Positions 18,529-27,499 of a DNA stretch of 64,000 nt are shown piece after piece. The notes under the pieces are model-generated. The model was given only the letters and a program-made list of their open reading frames with translations. It was not told the origin of the DNA and ran no database searches. The translations under genes were made by a program, and so were the position numbers. How positions within the stretch are numbered: the stretch's first letter is position 1; the number at the start of each line of letters is the position of its first letter. This DNA is from Sandaracinus amylolyticus (GTDB lineage: Bacteria > Myxococcota_A > Polyangia > Polyangiales > Sandaracinaceae): positions 8,432,001-8,496,000 of the forward strand of contig NZ_CP070225.1 of NCBI RefSeq assembly GCF_021631985.1. Reading direction: 5' to 3'.

Positions 18529-21500
18529 CTACCCCGCCGCTCGCTTCGTCTCCTGGTACATCCTTGCCGGCATCGCGTACTGCAGGTCCCACTCGATCTG
18601 CATCGGCCTCCCACCGCGATGCGACCGGTACCAGCCCGGGCCCAGGTTCACGTAGGGAAGGCGCTCTCCGCGCTCTCCGGTCTGGCGCTCTCGCACGAAG
18701 AGCAGGACTTGGTTCGCTGCGCCTCTCTTCGCCGCGATGTATCGCTTTCCTGCCGGCGCGCTCTCGTGACAGGTGCTCTGGCTCTCCCAGTGGAACCTGG
18801 TCGGGCTGATCGGGTAGTCGTCGTAGAGGGTCGTCGGGGTGTAGTGCTTCTCGCTCTTCTCCAGGGTGATGAAGAGCAAGTCGAGCTTGCGCTCGGGCAC
18901 GTGGAAGACGCCGGTCTGGATGCGCTTCACGCCGCCTTTGTCGTTGCGCTCGTCGATGCCGGCGAGGACCTCGTCGAGCGTGTAGGTCGCGTGGACGCGC
19001 AGCGGGAGATCGCCGAGCGGCGCGCCCAGCCAGCGGCTGCGATCCGCGAGCACGCCGAACAGCTCGCGCAGCTCGCGGCGTAGCGCGGGGCGCGACCAGA
19101 GGTGCGACCACGCGCGCGACATCTGCGCGTAGGGCGCGCGCACCCAGCCGAGCAGGACGAACAGCCAGCGCTGGATGGGATCGCTCGCGTCGGGCGCAGG
19201 TGCGCTCCCGCGCGCGAGGAGCGCGCGGAATCCGTCGAGGCGCAGCGGGTCGTCGACGTGGAGCATGCGGCTCAATGCGCGCTCGACCTGGAGGTCTTCG
19301 TCGCCGTCGCGACGACTCGACTCGAGCCCTGCTTCACGCCGCAGTCGAGTCCAGGTCCAGGGCTCGGCGCCCGACGAATAGACGTCTTCGACGTCGGTGT
19401 CGGTCTCGCGCAGGAAGGTGGCGAGATCGATGTCGCGGTGGCTCTTCGCGAGCTCGCGCAGGTCCTCGACCAGCGCCTTCTTTCCGAGGCCGAGCGCGTG
19501 CTGGACGTTCTCCAGCACCGCGTCCTGGGCGATGCGATCGAGCTGGATGACACAGCCGCTCGGGAGTGAAGGAAAGCCGCGCTCGATCTCGCTCTGGATG
19601 CTCTTGCGAGTGCCGCCGACGATCGCGCGATAGCGAAGGTCGAAGCGGAAGCGACGGTGTGCGTCGCCGATGAAGTCGAGCACCGTGAGGCAGTCTTTGT
19701 CGCGCGACTTCCGGAGGCCGCGGCCGAGCTGCTGGAGGAACACCGTCGCGCTCTCGGTCGGGCGCAGGAAGAGCACGGTGTCGACGTCGGGGAGATCGAC
19801 ACCCTCGTTGAACAGGTCGACGCTGAAGATCGCGCGCAGCGATCCGGCGCGCAGCGCGGCGAGCGCTTGCTCGCGCTGGGTGCGCGGCGTGTCGGCGCTG
19901 ACCGCCTCGGCCGGGAGCTTCGCCTCGCTGAACTTGCGCGCCATGAAGCGCGCGTGCGCGACGTCGACGCAGAACCCGAGCGCGCGCATGGCGCCGATGT
20001 CGCAAACTCGCTTCTGCGTCTCGGCGAGCACGCGCAGCGCGAACGCGTCGTCGGCGGTGTAGACGTTCGAGAGCTGCGTCGTGTCGTACTTGCCGCCCGA
20101 CCACGGGATCATGCGGAGATCGGGCGCGCCGCCGACACCGAAGTAGTGGAATGGCGAGAGCAGCTCTTGATCGAGCGCCTTCCAGAGTCGCAGCTCCGAC
20201 GCGATGCGATCGTCGAAGTGCGAGAGCACGCTCTTGCCGTCGGCGCGCTCCGGCGTGGCAGTGAGCCCGAGCAATACGCGCGGGCGGAGGTGCGTGAGCA
20301 GGCGCTGATAACTCTCCGCGGCGGCGTGGTGGAACTCGTCGACGATCACCACGTCGAACGAGTCGGGTGAGAGCGCGTCGATGCGCTCGCGCGAGAGCGA
20401 CTGGATGCTCGCGAACACGTGCTCGCCGCGCACCGGGCGATCGTCGCCGACGTGCAGCTCGCCGAACGACGCGTCCTTGAGCACGACCTGGAACGCAGTG
20501 AGCGTCTGCTCGAGGATCTCGCGTCGATGCGCGACGAAGAGCAGTCGATCGCGCGCGAGCTCCTTGCGGAGCCGCGCATAGTCGAGCGCGGCGACGATGG
20601 TCTTGCCGGTGCCGGTCGCGGCGACGACGAGGTTTCGCCAGTGACCGCGGGCGCGCTCGGCGGCGAGGTCGTCGAGGATCTCGCGCTGGTGGGGGCGAGG
20701 CTCGACGTCGAACACGAAGAGATGACGCGCGCTCTCGTTCTTCTGGGTCGCGATCGCCCTGTCGAACTCGTCGGGCTCGTAGGCGCGGAACTCGGGGTCG
20801 GCCCAGTACTGCTCGAACGTGGTGCGGAACTTCTCGAGGATGGGGCCGTTGTCGATCTGCGAGAGACGCACGTTCCACTCGAGACCATCGAGCATCGCGG
20901 CGGCGGAGAGGTTCGAGCTGCCGACACACGCGGTCGAATAACCACTCTCGCGATGGAAGAGCCACGCCTTGGCGTGGAGGCGGGTGCGCGTGGTGTCGTA
21001 GGAGACGCGGACGTCGGCGCCGAGCGCGCGGAGCTCGTCGAGCGCGCGGCGATCGGTCGCGCTCATGTACGCAGTGGTCAGGACGCGAAGCGCGCCGGGG
21101 CGACGGCGCACCAGCGCGCGCAGCTCGTCCTCGACGAGGCGGAAGCCGCTCCACTTGAGGAACGAGCAGAGGAGATCGACACGATCGGCGCTCGCGATCT
21201 CGCGCTTCACCTCGGGGCCGAGCGAGACATCGTGGCGACCGTTGACCAGGAGATCGCTCGTCCCGAGCGGGATCTCGGGGCGCGTCGGGGAGGTCGCGTG
21301 GCCGAGCGACGACGGGGCGGGCTCGCGCACTGCGAGCAGACGGCGACCGGGCGCGGCGACGTGATCGTCGCGCGACGCGCCGGCATCGGGCACGTCGCGC
21401 TCGATCAGCTCGAGCAAGCGATTGGTGAGCGCGATCTGGCGATCGAGCGCGTCCTCGCGCGAGGTGGGCACTGCGCTCAGCGCATGCACGACGCGCGAGT

Positions 21501-21651
21501 GGAGCAAGCGCGCGAGCGCGCGTGGGGCGTCCGATGGATCGAGGGGCTCGGTCTCGTGGAGCTCGCTCGCGAGCGCAGCGAGCGAGGCATCCAGCGAGTG
21601 GGTGACGGGAGCGTCGTAGAGGCCCGGAGTCGGAGGACGGCGCGCGGTCAC
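18529..21651 (-). CDS. PLD-domain SF2 helicase with DUF3427 C terminus
   Basis: A 1040-residue protein. Residues about 140-290 form a PLD nuclease domain with one HKD-type site (LHAKAWLF, His226/Lys228, then GSSNLS at 244-249). Residues about 320-700 form an SF2 helicase/ATPase: Walker A AATGTGKT (344-351), DEFH box (438-441), GLTATPERADG, and motif VI QQLGRGLRKS. The C terminus holds the DUF3427 module (LFITLEKSEKHYTP, DYPISPTRFHWESQS). This architecture recurs in bacteria, often in defence islands, and is thought to process DNA; its biological trigger is not established. The start is GTG 21651. Confidence 0.87.
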   Translation of the reverse strand: MTARRPPTPGLYDAPVTHSLDASLAALASELHETEPLDPSDAPRALARLLHSRVVHALSAVPTSREDALDRQIALTNRLLELIERDVPDAGASRDDHVAAPGRRLLAVREPAPSSLGHATSPTRPEIPLGTSDLLVNGRHDVSLGPEVKREIASADRVDLLCSFLKWSGFRLVEDELRALVRRRPGALRVLTTAYMSATDRRALDELRALGADVRVSYDTTRTRLHAKAWLFHRESGYSTACVGSSNLSAAAMLDGLEWNVRLSQIDNGPILEKFRTTFEQYWADPEFRAYEPDEFDRAIATQKNESARHLFVFDVEPRPHQREILDDLAAERARGHWRNLVVAATGTGKTIVAALDYARLRKELARDRLLFVAHRREILEQTLTAFQVVLKDASFGELHVGDDRPVRGEHVFASIQSLSRERIDALSPDSFDVVIVDEFHHAAAESYQRLLTHLRPRVLLGLTATPERADGKSVLSHFDDRIASELRLWKALDQELLSPFHYFGVGGAPDLRMIPWSGGKYDTTQLSNVYTADDAFALRVLAETQKRVCDIGAMRALGFCVDVAHARFMARKFSEAKLPAEAVSADTPRTQREQALAALRAGSLRAIFSVDLFNEGVDLPDVDTVLFLRPTESATVFLQQLGRGLRKSRDKDCLTVLDFIGDAHRRFRFDLRYRAIVGGTRKSIQSEIERGFPSLPSGCVIQLDRIAQDAVLENVQHALGLGKKALVEDLRELAKSHRDIDLATFLRETDTDVEDVYSSGAEPWTWTRLRREAGLESSRRDGDEDLQVERALSRMLHVDDPLRLDGFRALLARGSAPAPDASDPIQRWLFVLLGWVRAPYAQMSRAWSHLWSRPALRRELRELFGVLADRSRWLGAPLGDLPLRVHATYTLDEVLAGIDERNDKGGVKRIQTGVFHVPERKLDLLFITLEKSEKHYTPTTLYDDYPISPTRFHWESQSTCHESAPAGKRYIAAKRGAANQVLLFVRERQTGERGERLPYVNLGPGWYRSHRGGRPMQIEWDLQYAMPARMYQETKRAAG

Positions 21652-21685
21652 GCCTCGAGACTACCAGCCGCGCACGCTCCTTCGC

Positions 21686-22753
21686 TCAGACCCGCGCCGG
21701 CGGGAGCAGGTCGAGCGTGCGCTCCACCTCGGCGGGATCGACGTAGAACAACCCCTCGCCGCGCGGCTGGCCGACGACGAACGCGAAGTGCTGCTCCTCG
21801 CGCTCGACGGTGTTCTTGTAGACCGTGACGAAGCGGTCGGGAGGCTGGAGGACCAGCAGCGAGCCGCCCGGCGCGAGGCCCAGGATGCCGTGGGCCAGAC
21901 CGCTGCCCTCGACGCCGACGACGACCCGCGCGCCCGCGCAGGTCTTCACGATCGTGGCGACGTCGGTCTGCGCCGGATCCAGGACGCGGAAGCCGCGGCG
22001 CTGCGCCAGCATCTCGGCGAGCGCCGCCTCGTTCTCGAGGACGCGCGGTTTGCCCTTTCCGGTGCGGCCTCGCACGACGAAGACGCCCGGATGCGGCTTG
22101 GCGTCCACGCGGGCGAACAGCTTCTCCCGCAGCGCACGAAAGCGTGCGCGCTTGTCGTTCGTGTAGCCGAAGTCGTCGAAGAGGACGAGCTCGCGGAAGA
22201 ACGCCGACTCCAGCCGCGAGGGCTGGATGCCGAGCCACTCCTCGTAGGTCGGCTCGTGGCAGCCCACCGCCGTGCGCGAGATCGTGACCGGGTCTCCCTC
22301 CGCGGCCGCCAGCGGGTAGGCGAGACAGTCGTGAAGGAGCCAGTTGCCGAAGTACGTCATGCCCGCGAACGTCGAATAGACGGCGCCCCGCCCGATCTCG
22401 CGCTCGACGCGCAGACGCGGGACTCGTGTCGTGCGCGTGCGGATGCACTCGTGGCCTCTGCCCTTGTAGACGACGCCGTCGAGCAGCCACGCCTTCTCGA
22501 AGAGGAACGCACGAGTCGGGGCGTGGTCGACGAACCCACCCTCGACTTCTTTCAGCGCGTCTCCCTCGGAGAACATCGTCCCAGTGACGCGCTCGAGCTG
22601 GTTGGGCAGGAAGAACGCCTTGGGGGCGCGCGCGCGGGTCGCCGGGCTGAGAGTCCATGTCCGATCGGCGACGTCTTGCAGCGGTCGGCCCTGCCAGCCG
22701 AAGAGTCGTCCTGCGCTGTGCAGCGCGGGCAATGGAGTCCACTTGCTGATCAC
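21686..22753 (-). CDS. Glycosyltransferase family 61 (DUF563) protein
   Basis: A 355-residue protein with the GT61 layout. A variable N terminus is followed by YFGNWLLHDCLAYPLAA (about 150), a FVVRGRTGKGKPRVLENE stretch, and the diagnostic GVEGSGLAHGILGLAPGGSLLVLQPPDRF block near 290-320, where GT61 enzymes bind the nucleotide sugar. No signal peptide or membrane segment is evident. The donor and acceptor are unknown; relatives add sugars to polysaccharides or proteins. It is divergent from the PhyH/PLP gene pair about 430 bases away, which may act on the same product. The start is a GTG. Confidence 0.8.
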   Translation of the reverse strand: MISKWTPLPALHSAGRLFGWQGRPLQDVADRTWTLSPATRARAPKAFFLPNQLERVTGTMFSEGDALKEVEGGFVDHAPTRAFLFEKAWLLDGVVYKGRGHECIRTRTTRVPRLRVEREIGRGAVYSTFAGMTYFGNWLLHDCLAYPLAAAEGDPVTISRTAVGCHEPTYEEWLGIQPSRLESAFFRELVLFDDFGYTNDKRARFRALREKLFARVDAKPHPGVFVVRGRTGKGKPRVLENEAALAEMLAQRRGFRVLDPAQTDVATIVKTCAGARVVVGVEGSGLAHGILGLAPGGSLLVLQPPDRFVTVYKNTVEREEQHFAFVVGQPRGEGLFYVDPAEVERTLDLLPPARV

Positions 22754-23186
22754 GAGTCACCTCGCGGGCTGAGTGCCATCGAGCGTCACCTAGCCTAGCC
22801 GCCGAAGCGCAGCGTCAAATGCTGCCGCTTGGAGCTTCGCGCGAATCCAACGGCTCGCTGCGCAGCCATCTCCCGTCCGTGCCCGAGACGGGCTGCTTCG
22901 CGAGCACTCCTGTCGCGTCCCGAATCCGAACCAAGACTCGCGCTCTTCGCGCGTCCAGGAGAGACGTACCAGTCTGCCGAGCTTGTGCCCGCACGCTCCG
23001 GGACGAAAGGCTGCTGCGTGTCTCGGCGCCTCAGTTAGCACCTGAGGGTGTGCATGGGACTCTCGCACATCGCGTGTCCGGGTGGCTGCGAATGCGCGGG
23101 AGCAGACTTGAAATGAAGTGGTCAGTGAGGTGACGCGACTCGACGCGTCTCGGGGGACGGAGATCCGTTTCGAGGGGGGATTCCGA
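22754..23186. other. Divergent intergenic region of about 430 bases
   Basis: The gap separates the GT61 gene from the PhyH-like gene and must hold both promoters. It contains one inverted copy of the 95-bp dispersed repeat (22843-22930). An open frame of 151 codons on the minus strand (22790-23245) crosses the repeat and the next gene start, and is considered spurious. Confidence 0.5.
22843..22930. repeat. Solo copy of the 95-bp dispersed repeat, inverted
   Basis: It begins GAATCCAACGGCTCGCTGCG and continues with CAGCC...CTCCCGTCCGTGCCCGAGACGGG, then CTGCTTCGCGAGCACTCC and CGCGTCCCGAATCC. It is the reverse complement of the tandem units at 56375-56674, with about 15 bases missing in the centre. 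This shows the element is dispersed in the genome, not local to the cpaB region. Confidence 0.85.
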
Positions 23187-24263
23187 ATGCTGACGTCCAG
23201 TGTGATTCCGGGGGCCTGGAGCGGACTGAGCCGGAGGCTCGTCAAGAGGACACGTCAGGCCGCCGGCCACGTGCGCCATCGAGCCAATCAAGTCCGCCAT
23301 CTCCGCCGTAGACCGCCTCTCTCCGCCATCGGCCGGCACATCATCGCCGAGCTCCGGCGCGACGGCGTGGCGGCGGTACCGCTCGAAGCGCTGCCCTTTG
23401 CCTCGAATCCGGCGCTGTTCGACGCCATGCCGAGGGTCTGTCAGCACCTCGATCGACTGGACCCCGACGCCGCGAGCACGCTGGAGTACAAAGACGGATT
23501 CGAGCACTGCGTCCCGATCAATCCGTCGAAGATCGCGACCGACTTTCCCGAGCTCTTCATGTGGGGCCTCGACGAGTCCCTGCTCGACATCGTCGAGAGC
23601 TGCATCGGTCTCGACGTCGCGTACCACGGCGTCTGCGCCCGGAAGGAGATCGTCGATGGCAGGTCCGTCGGGACGCGCTTGTGGCACCGGGACGGCGAAG
23701 ACCACGACGTCATCCGCGTGCTGATCTACTTGAGCGACGTCCTCGACGACGAGAGCGGTCCGTTCGAGTACGTGCCGCGCCACTCCAGTCCGACGTATCG
23801 CGACTTCCACGGAATCGACGAGATCACCGACGAGGAGATGAGGCGTGTCGTGCCGGAGTGGAGATGGCGCCGCGTGAAGGCGCCGAGAGGCACGGTCGTC
23901 TTCGGCGCAGTGGCCAAGATCTTCCACCACGGAAGGATCCCGAGGAGCGCCCGCAAGCTCGCGTCGTTCTGTTACACGTCGAGGCATCCGAAGGACGAAG
24001 TCCTGTGTCGGGCCTTCAGCTTCGAGTCGGGAATTCCGTTCCTGAACGAGCCTCTCTCGGACCGCCAGCGCGCGTGCCTGTGGAAGTACCAGGAGCTGCT
24101 CCCGGCACCGGGGCTCGGGCCCGCGCGGGCCGCTCCTGTCGCGGTCTCGCCCCGGCCGAAGAAGGCGGTGGTGGTCGCGCCGCGGCCGTCGCCCGCGCCG
24201 CTGTCTCGGATGGCGATCGCCGTCCCGGCCTCCCCGTCTCTCGCACCCTCGGAGCTCACGTGA
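23187..24263 (+). CDS. PhyH-like Fe(II)/2-oxoglutarate dioxygenase
   Basis: A 358-residue protein with a phytanoyl-CoA dioxygenase-like core. The iron-binding HxD is in LWHRDGEDHDV (His167, Asp169), the distal His in KIFHHGRIPRSARKLASF (247/248), and the Arg that would bind 2-oxoglutarate follows it. A TGxxEYVPxSH-like strand appears as SGPFEYVPRHS. The first 50 residues are basic; the last 60 are Pro/Ala-rich and probably disordered. ATG 23187 follows GAGGGGGG. The stop overlaps the start of the PLP-enzyme gene by four bases, so the two act together, probably on a small-molecule or sugar substrate. Confidence 0.8.
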   Translation: MLTSSVIPGAWSGLSRRLVKRTRQAAGHVRHRANQVRHLRRRPPLSAIGRHIIAELRRDGVAAVPLEALPFASNPALFDAMPRVCQHLDRLDPDAASTLEYKDGFEHCVPINPSKIATDFPELFMWGLDESLLDIVESCIGLDVAYHGVCARKEIVDGRSVGTRLWHRDGEDHDVIRVLIYLSDVLDDESGPFEYVPRHSSPTYRDFHGIDEITDEEMRRVVPEWRWRRVKAPRGTVVFGAVAKIFHHGRIPRSARKLASFCYTSRHPKDEVLCRAFSFESGIPFLNEPLSDRQRACLWKYQELLPAPGLGPARAAPVAVSPRPKKAVVVAPRPSPAPLSRMAIAVPASPSLAPSELT

Positions 24264-25255
24264 GCGCAGCTCCGAATCGGGTGCTCTGGTCGCCGTCACG
24301 GCCCGCCGCCGACCTGTCGCGCGCGGGCCGGGGCACCGGACCGATCATCGACCGGCGGGTCGCCCGCGTCGTGGACTCGATCTCGATGAAGAAGCTGCTC
24401 GGGCAGGCGGTCGCGAGCAGCCTCGGGCACGAGTTCGCGTCCACCTACACCGAGTGGATCCGAGCGTCCGAGGCCACGCCGGTCACCGGTCTCGAGACGT
24501 TCCCCGTGCGGTATTTCGTGAACGGGGTGACGCAGGCCTACGACATCTTCTTCTACGAGCACAAGGGCCGTCGATTCCGGACGCTCCAGGGCGAATATCC
24601 GTACGTGCGACTCTCGGTGCCGGACTGGGCGCACGTGGAGTCGGACGAGCTCCGGCCCAATGACGCGCTCGTCATGTCGGTGCCGTTCTACGCGGACGGC
24701 TCGGTGCCGCGTGGCTATCGCGCATTGCTCGACCGCTGCAGCGAGCTCGGAGTGCCGGTGATGATCGACGCCGCGTATTTCGGCACGAGCTTCGGCACTC
24801 GATTCGACTACACGCATCCTGCGATCGAGATGCTGAGCTTCAGTCTGAGCAAGACGTTCGCCGTGCACTCGTTCCGGATCGGCATTCTCTTCTCGAAGCG
24901 GGAGCTCTCCTATCTGGAAGAGATCCAGATGCAGGCGCGCTACTACAACCGCGTCGGCGCGTCCGTGGGCCTCGCGCTGATGCGCCAGTTCCCCGCGGAC
25001 TTCATGCCGTCGAGCTATCGCGATGCGCACCGGAGGGTGTGCGCGGAGCTGGACGTGATCCCCAGCCGCTGCGTGATGCTCGCGAACCTCCACGACGACG
25101 ACCGGCGCTTCGACGCGCTGCTGGAGGACTCTCGCTTCGAGAAGCCCGCGCTGCCCCCGGGCGTGCGGCGGCGGATCTGCGTCAGTGGGTACCTGCGCCA
25201 CTCCGGCTCGCCGCTGCGTCGTCTCGCCCGGCGCCTGCTCGGCAAGTCCGGCTGA
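24260..25255 (+). CDS. PLP-dependent fold-type I aminotransferase-like protein
   Basis: A 331-residue protein with the large-domain core of fold-type I PLP enzymes: VPVMIDAAYFG supplies the Asp that holds the pyridine nitrogen (Asp170), and SFSLSKTFAVHSFRIG the Schiff-base Lys (Lys198) and phosphate-binding Arg. The first 110 residues are divergent and the protein is shorter than typical class I aminotransferases, so the reaction (transamination, decarboxylation, other) is open. Its GTG start overlaps the dioxygenase stop by four bases. The pair suggests sequential oxidation and amination of one substrate, which is inference. Confidence 0.8.
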   Translation: MSAAPNRVLWSPSRPAADLSRAGRGTGPIIDRRVARVVDSISMKKLLGQAVASSLGHEFASTYTEWIRASEATPVTGLETFPVRYFVNGVTQAYDIFFYEHKGRRFRTLQGEYPYVRLSVPDWAHVESDELRPNDALVMSVPFYADGSVPRGYRALLDRCSELGVPVMIDAAYFGTSFGTRFDYTHPAIEMLSFSLSKTFAVHSFRIGILFSKRELSYLEEIQMQARYYNRVGASVGLALMRQFPADFMPSSYRDAHRRVCAELDVIPSRCVMLANLHDDDRRFDALLEDSRFEKPALPPGVRRRICVSGYLRHSGSPLRRLARRLLGKSG

Positions 25256-25306
25256 CCTTCGTCGAGCCTCGACGCTGTGGTCCTCGAGGGAGGCTCGGCG
25301 AACGGG

Positions 25307-25720
25307 CTAGCCCTGTGCCCGAGTCGAGGCTCGCCTCGACTGGGCGCTGGGCTGGCGGCGGTGTTTCTCGCGGGCTGCGAGCACCTCCGCGGTGTTCTCG
25401 GAGATCCACGTGCCGAGCGCGGCGACGTGCTTGGCGAGTCGACGGCCCATCGGCGTGAGCGAGTACTCGACACGCGGAGGAACCTCGGCGAAGTCACGCC
25501 GGAGCACGAAGCCGTCCTCTTCGAGCGTCCGTAGCGTCTGCGCCAGCATCTTCTCGCTGACGCCGCCGATGACCCGGCGCAGCTCGCTGAAGCGGAGCGT
25601 CTGGTCGTGGAGCGCGAGAAAGACCAGGACGCCCCAGCGCGACATCACGTGATCGAGGATCGATCGGCCGGGGCAGTCCTGTGCGTACGCCTCGCCGAGC
25701 AAGTCACGCGTCTTGGCCAT
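25307..25720 (-). CDS. HxlR-family transcriptional regulator
   Basis: A 137-residue winged-helix regulator of the HxlR family, usual length. The Cys near residue 16 (DCPGRSILDHVMSRWGVLVFLAL) is the position where redox-sensing members carry their reactive thiol. The DNA-binding core is LRFSELRRVIGGVSEKMLAQTLRTLEEDGFVLR, followed by the PPRVEYSLTPMGRRL wing. It is divergent from the SDR gene with about 76 bases between, containing repeat motifs that may be its operator. Control of the neighbouring SDR by an electrophile or oxidant is inference. Confidence 0.88.
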   Translation of the reverse strand: MAKTRDLLGEAYAQDCPGRSILDHVMSRWGVLVFLALHDQTLRFSELRRVIGGVSEKMLAQTLRTLEEDGFVLRRDFAEVPPRVEYSLTPMGRRLAKHVAALGTWISENTAEVLAAREKHRRQPSAQSRRASTRAQG

Positions 25721-25796
25721 CGTGGATACTTACCAGAAGGTACGTACTTACGAAGGGAAAGTGCCAGTGTTAGGCCATCGCTCAGGAGGCAACTCG
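25721..25796. promoter_or_regulatory. Divergent HxlR/SDR operator region
   Basis: The gap carries a direct repeat TACTTAC (25727-25733 and 25745-25751, centre spacing 18) and an inverted ACC-agaa-GGT between. This A/T-rich patch stands out and is well placed for HxlR binding over both promoters. AGGAGG sits seven bases before the SDR start. Confidence 0.45.
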
Positions 25797-26537
25797 ATGA
25801 GCACGATGACCAACGACAGGAAGAGGACGCTCGCGATCTTCGGTGCCGGGACCGGGCTCGGCGCGTCCGTCGCGGCACGGTTCGGACGCGAGGGGTACCG
25901 CGTGGCGCTGGTCGCGCGCCGCGCGGGTCCGCTCGAGGAGCGCGCCGCACAGCTCGCGCGCCTCGGCGTCGAGGCGATCGCGTTCCCGGCCGATCTCACG
26001 AACCTCGACGGCATCCCGGCGCTCGTGCGTTCGATCGAGGACGAGCTCGGGGGCATCGACGTCGCGATCTACGCGCCCGTGACGCCGGAGGTCGGGTTCG
26101 TGCCCGCGGTGGAGCTCGACGCCGCGAAGCTCCGACCGCTCGCCGAGCTGCTCACGTTCGCGCCGATCGAGGTCGCCCACGCCGTCCTTCCCGGAATGCT
26201 CGCCCGAGGCGACGGCGCGATCGTGCTCGGCGGCGGTCTCACCGCCGTGCACGCGATGCCGGGGATGAGCGGCGTGGGGCCCGCGATGGCGGCGGCGCGC
26301 AACTACATCTTCACGCTGAACGCCGAGGTCGGGCCGAAGGGCGTCTACGCGGGCACGGTCACGATCGGCGCGCTGATCGAGCGCTCGGCCGGGCACCGCG
26401 CGATGACCGCCGGCGGCGCACCGCTCGACGCGAGGTTCCCGGTCATCGATCCCGATGCGATCGCCGACGAGATCTGGACGCTCGTGACGAAGCGCGAGCG
26501 TGTGGAGGTGGTGCTGCCGCAGATGCCGGCGGCGTGA
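25797..26537 (+). CDS. SDR-family protein lacking the YxxxK catalytic pair
   Basis: A 246-residue short-chain dehydrogenase/reductase by fold: TLAIFGAGTGLGASVA (Gly motif, about 12-27), FPADLTN for the adenine pocket, and the IDVAIYAPV strand. In the position of the catalytic Tyr-x-x-x-Lys the sequence reads SGVGPAMAAARNYIF, so both Tyr and Lys are absent. It may bind a nucleotide without being a classical reductase. ATG 25797 has AGGAGG at good spacing. It is divergent from an HxlR regulator, a common arrangement for small redox enzymes, and ends at a strong hairpin. Confidence 0.8.
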   Translation: MSTMTNDRKRTLAIFGAGTGLGASVAARFGREGYRVALVARRAGPLEERAAQLARLGVEAIAFPADLTNLDGIPALVRSIEDELGGIDVAIYAPVTPEVGFVPAVELDAAKLRPLAELLTFAPIEVAHAVLPGMLARGDGAIVLGGGLTAVHAMPGMSGVGPAMAAARNYIFTLNAEVGPKGVYAGTVTIGALIERSAGHRAMTAGGAPLDARFPVIDPDAIADEIWTLVTKRERVEVVLPQMPAA

Positions 26538-26553
26538 CGTCCGCGGGAGGATC

Positions 26554-26590
26554 CACGAGAGACGTGCGCGAGCCCGCGCACGCTCTCGTG
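26554..26590. terminator. Bidirectional hairpin between SDR and AraC genes
   Basis: Arms CACGAGAGACGTGCGCG and CGCGCACGCTCTCGTG pair over 16 bases with a one-base bulge and a four-base loop. It lies between the convergent stops at 26537 and 26594. Confidence 0.75.
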
Positions 26591-26593
26591 CGA

Positions 26594-27499
26594 TCACGCT
26601 GCGTCGGGCGACGACAGATCGTCGCGGAGCGCGGCGATGTCGCGCTGGGGCGGGGCACCGAAGAGACGGCGGTACTCGCGGCTGAACTGCGACGGGCTCT
26701 CGTAGCCGACGCGGAACGAAGCGTCGGTGGCGCTCAGGCCTTCGCCCACCATGAGCCGTCGCGCCTCGTGGAGCCGCAGGCGCTTCTGGTACTGCAGCGG
26801 GCTCATCGCGGTGACGCTCTTGAAGTAGTGGTGCAGCGCCGACGCGCTCATGCCGACCTCTCGGGCCAGGGCGTCGATGCGGAGCGGCGCCGCGAAGTTC
26901 TCCTGCAGCCAGGAGAGTGCGCGCACGATGCGGCGCGCCTGTCCGTCGCGCGCGGCGATCTGGCGGAGCCGCGGGCCCTGCGGCCCTGCGAGCAGTCGAT
27001 AGGTGATCTCGCGCAGCGCGAGCGGCGCGAGCACCGGCTGATCGTCGGGGGTCTCGAGCAGCGAGACCAGACGCGTGAGGACGTCGACGAGCGCGGGCTC
27101 CATCGGGCTCACCGCGACCGCGCGCGCGAGCGGTGTGCGCGCCGCCTCGCGCCGGTCCGACGCGGCGACCAGCTCGGCGACCATCGACGTGTCGAGGCCG
27201 ATCCGGAGCGCGAGATACGGCGCTCGCGGCGAGGCACGAGTCACCTCGCCCATCATCGGCACGTCGGCGGAGACGATGAGGAAGTGCGCGGGGTCGTAGT
27301 CGAGGACCTCCTCGCCGAGCCGCATCCGCTTGGTGCCCTGCGCAATGACGCAGAGGGAGGGCTGGTAGAGGACCGGCACCGCCGTCGACGGGGCCGACTG
27401 GCGGAAGAAGGTCAGCTCGTCGATCGCGGTCGGGTGCTCGCCGTCGCCGCCGGTGAACCGGTCGATCAGCTCCAGCAGCTCGGTCAGTCGCCGCGACAT
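26594..27499 (-). CDS. AraC-family regulator with AraC_N cupin domain
   Basis: A 301-residue regulator. The N-terminal half matches the AraC_N domain of the YqhC-like subgroup (LYQPSLCVIAQGTKRMRLGEEVLDYDPAHFLIVSADVP). The C-terminal third has the double helix-turn-helix (LRIDALAREVGMSASALHHYFKSVTAMSPLQYQK and SATDASFRVGYESPSQFSREYRRLFG). YqhC-type regulators sense aldehydes and switch on adjacent alcohol/aldehyde reductases; here the divergent gene is a zinc alcohol dehydrogenase, which supports the same logic. ATG 27499 was preferred to a start nine codons upstream. Confidence 0.9.
   Translation of the reverse strand: MSRRLTELLELIDRFTGGDGEHPTAIDELTFFRQSAPSTAVPVLYQPSLCVIAQGTKRMRLGEEVLDYDPAHFLIVSADVPMMGEVTRASPRAPYLALRIGLDTSMVAELVAASDRREAARTPLARAVAVSPMEPALVDVLTRLVSLLETPDDQPVLAPLALREITYRLLAGPQGPRLRQIAARDGQARRIVRALSWLQENFAAPLRIDALAREVGMSASALHHYFKSVTAMSPLQYQKRLRLHEARRLMVGEGLSATDASFRVGYESPSQFSREYRRLFGAPPQRDIAALRDDLSSPDAA

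Noticed and set aside
22790-23245. 151-codon minus-strand frame
   Set aside because: It runs over a dispersed repeat and the start of the PhyH gene, and its translation matches the translation of the same repeat at 56.4 kb, so it reflects the repeat.
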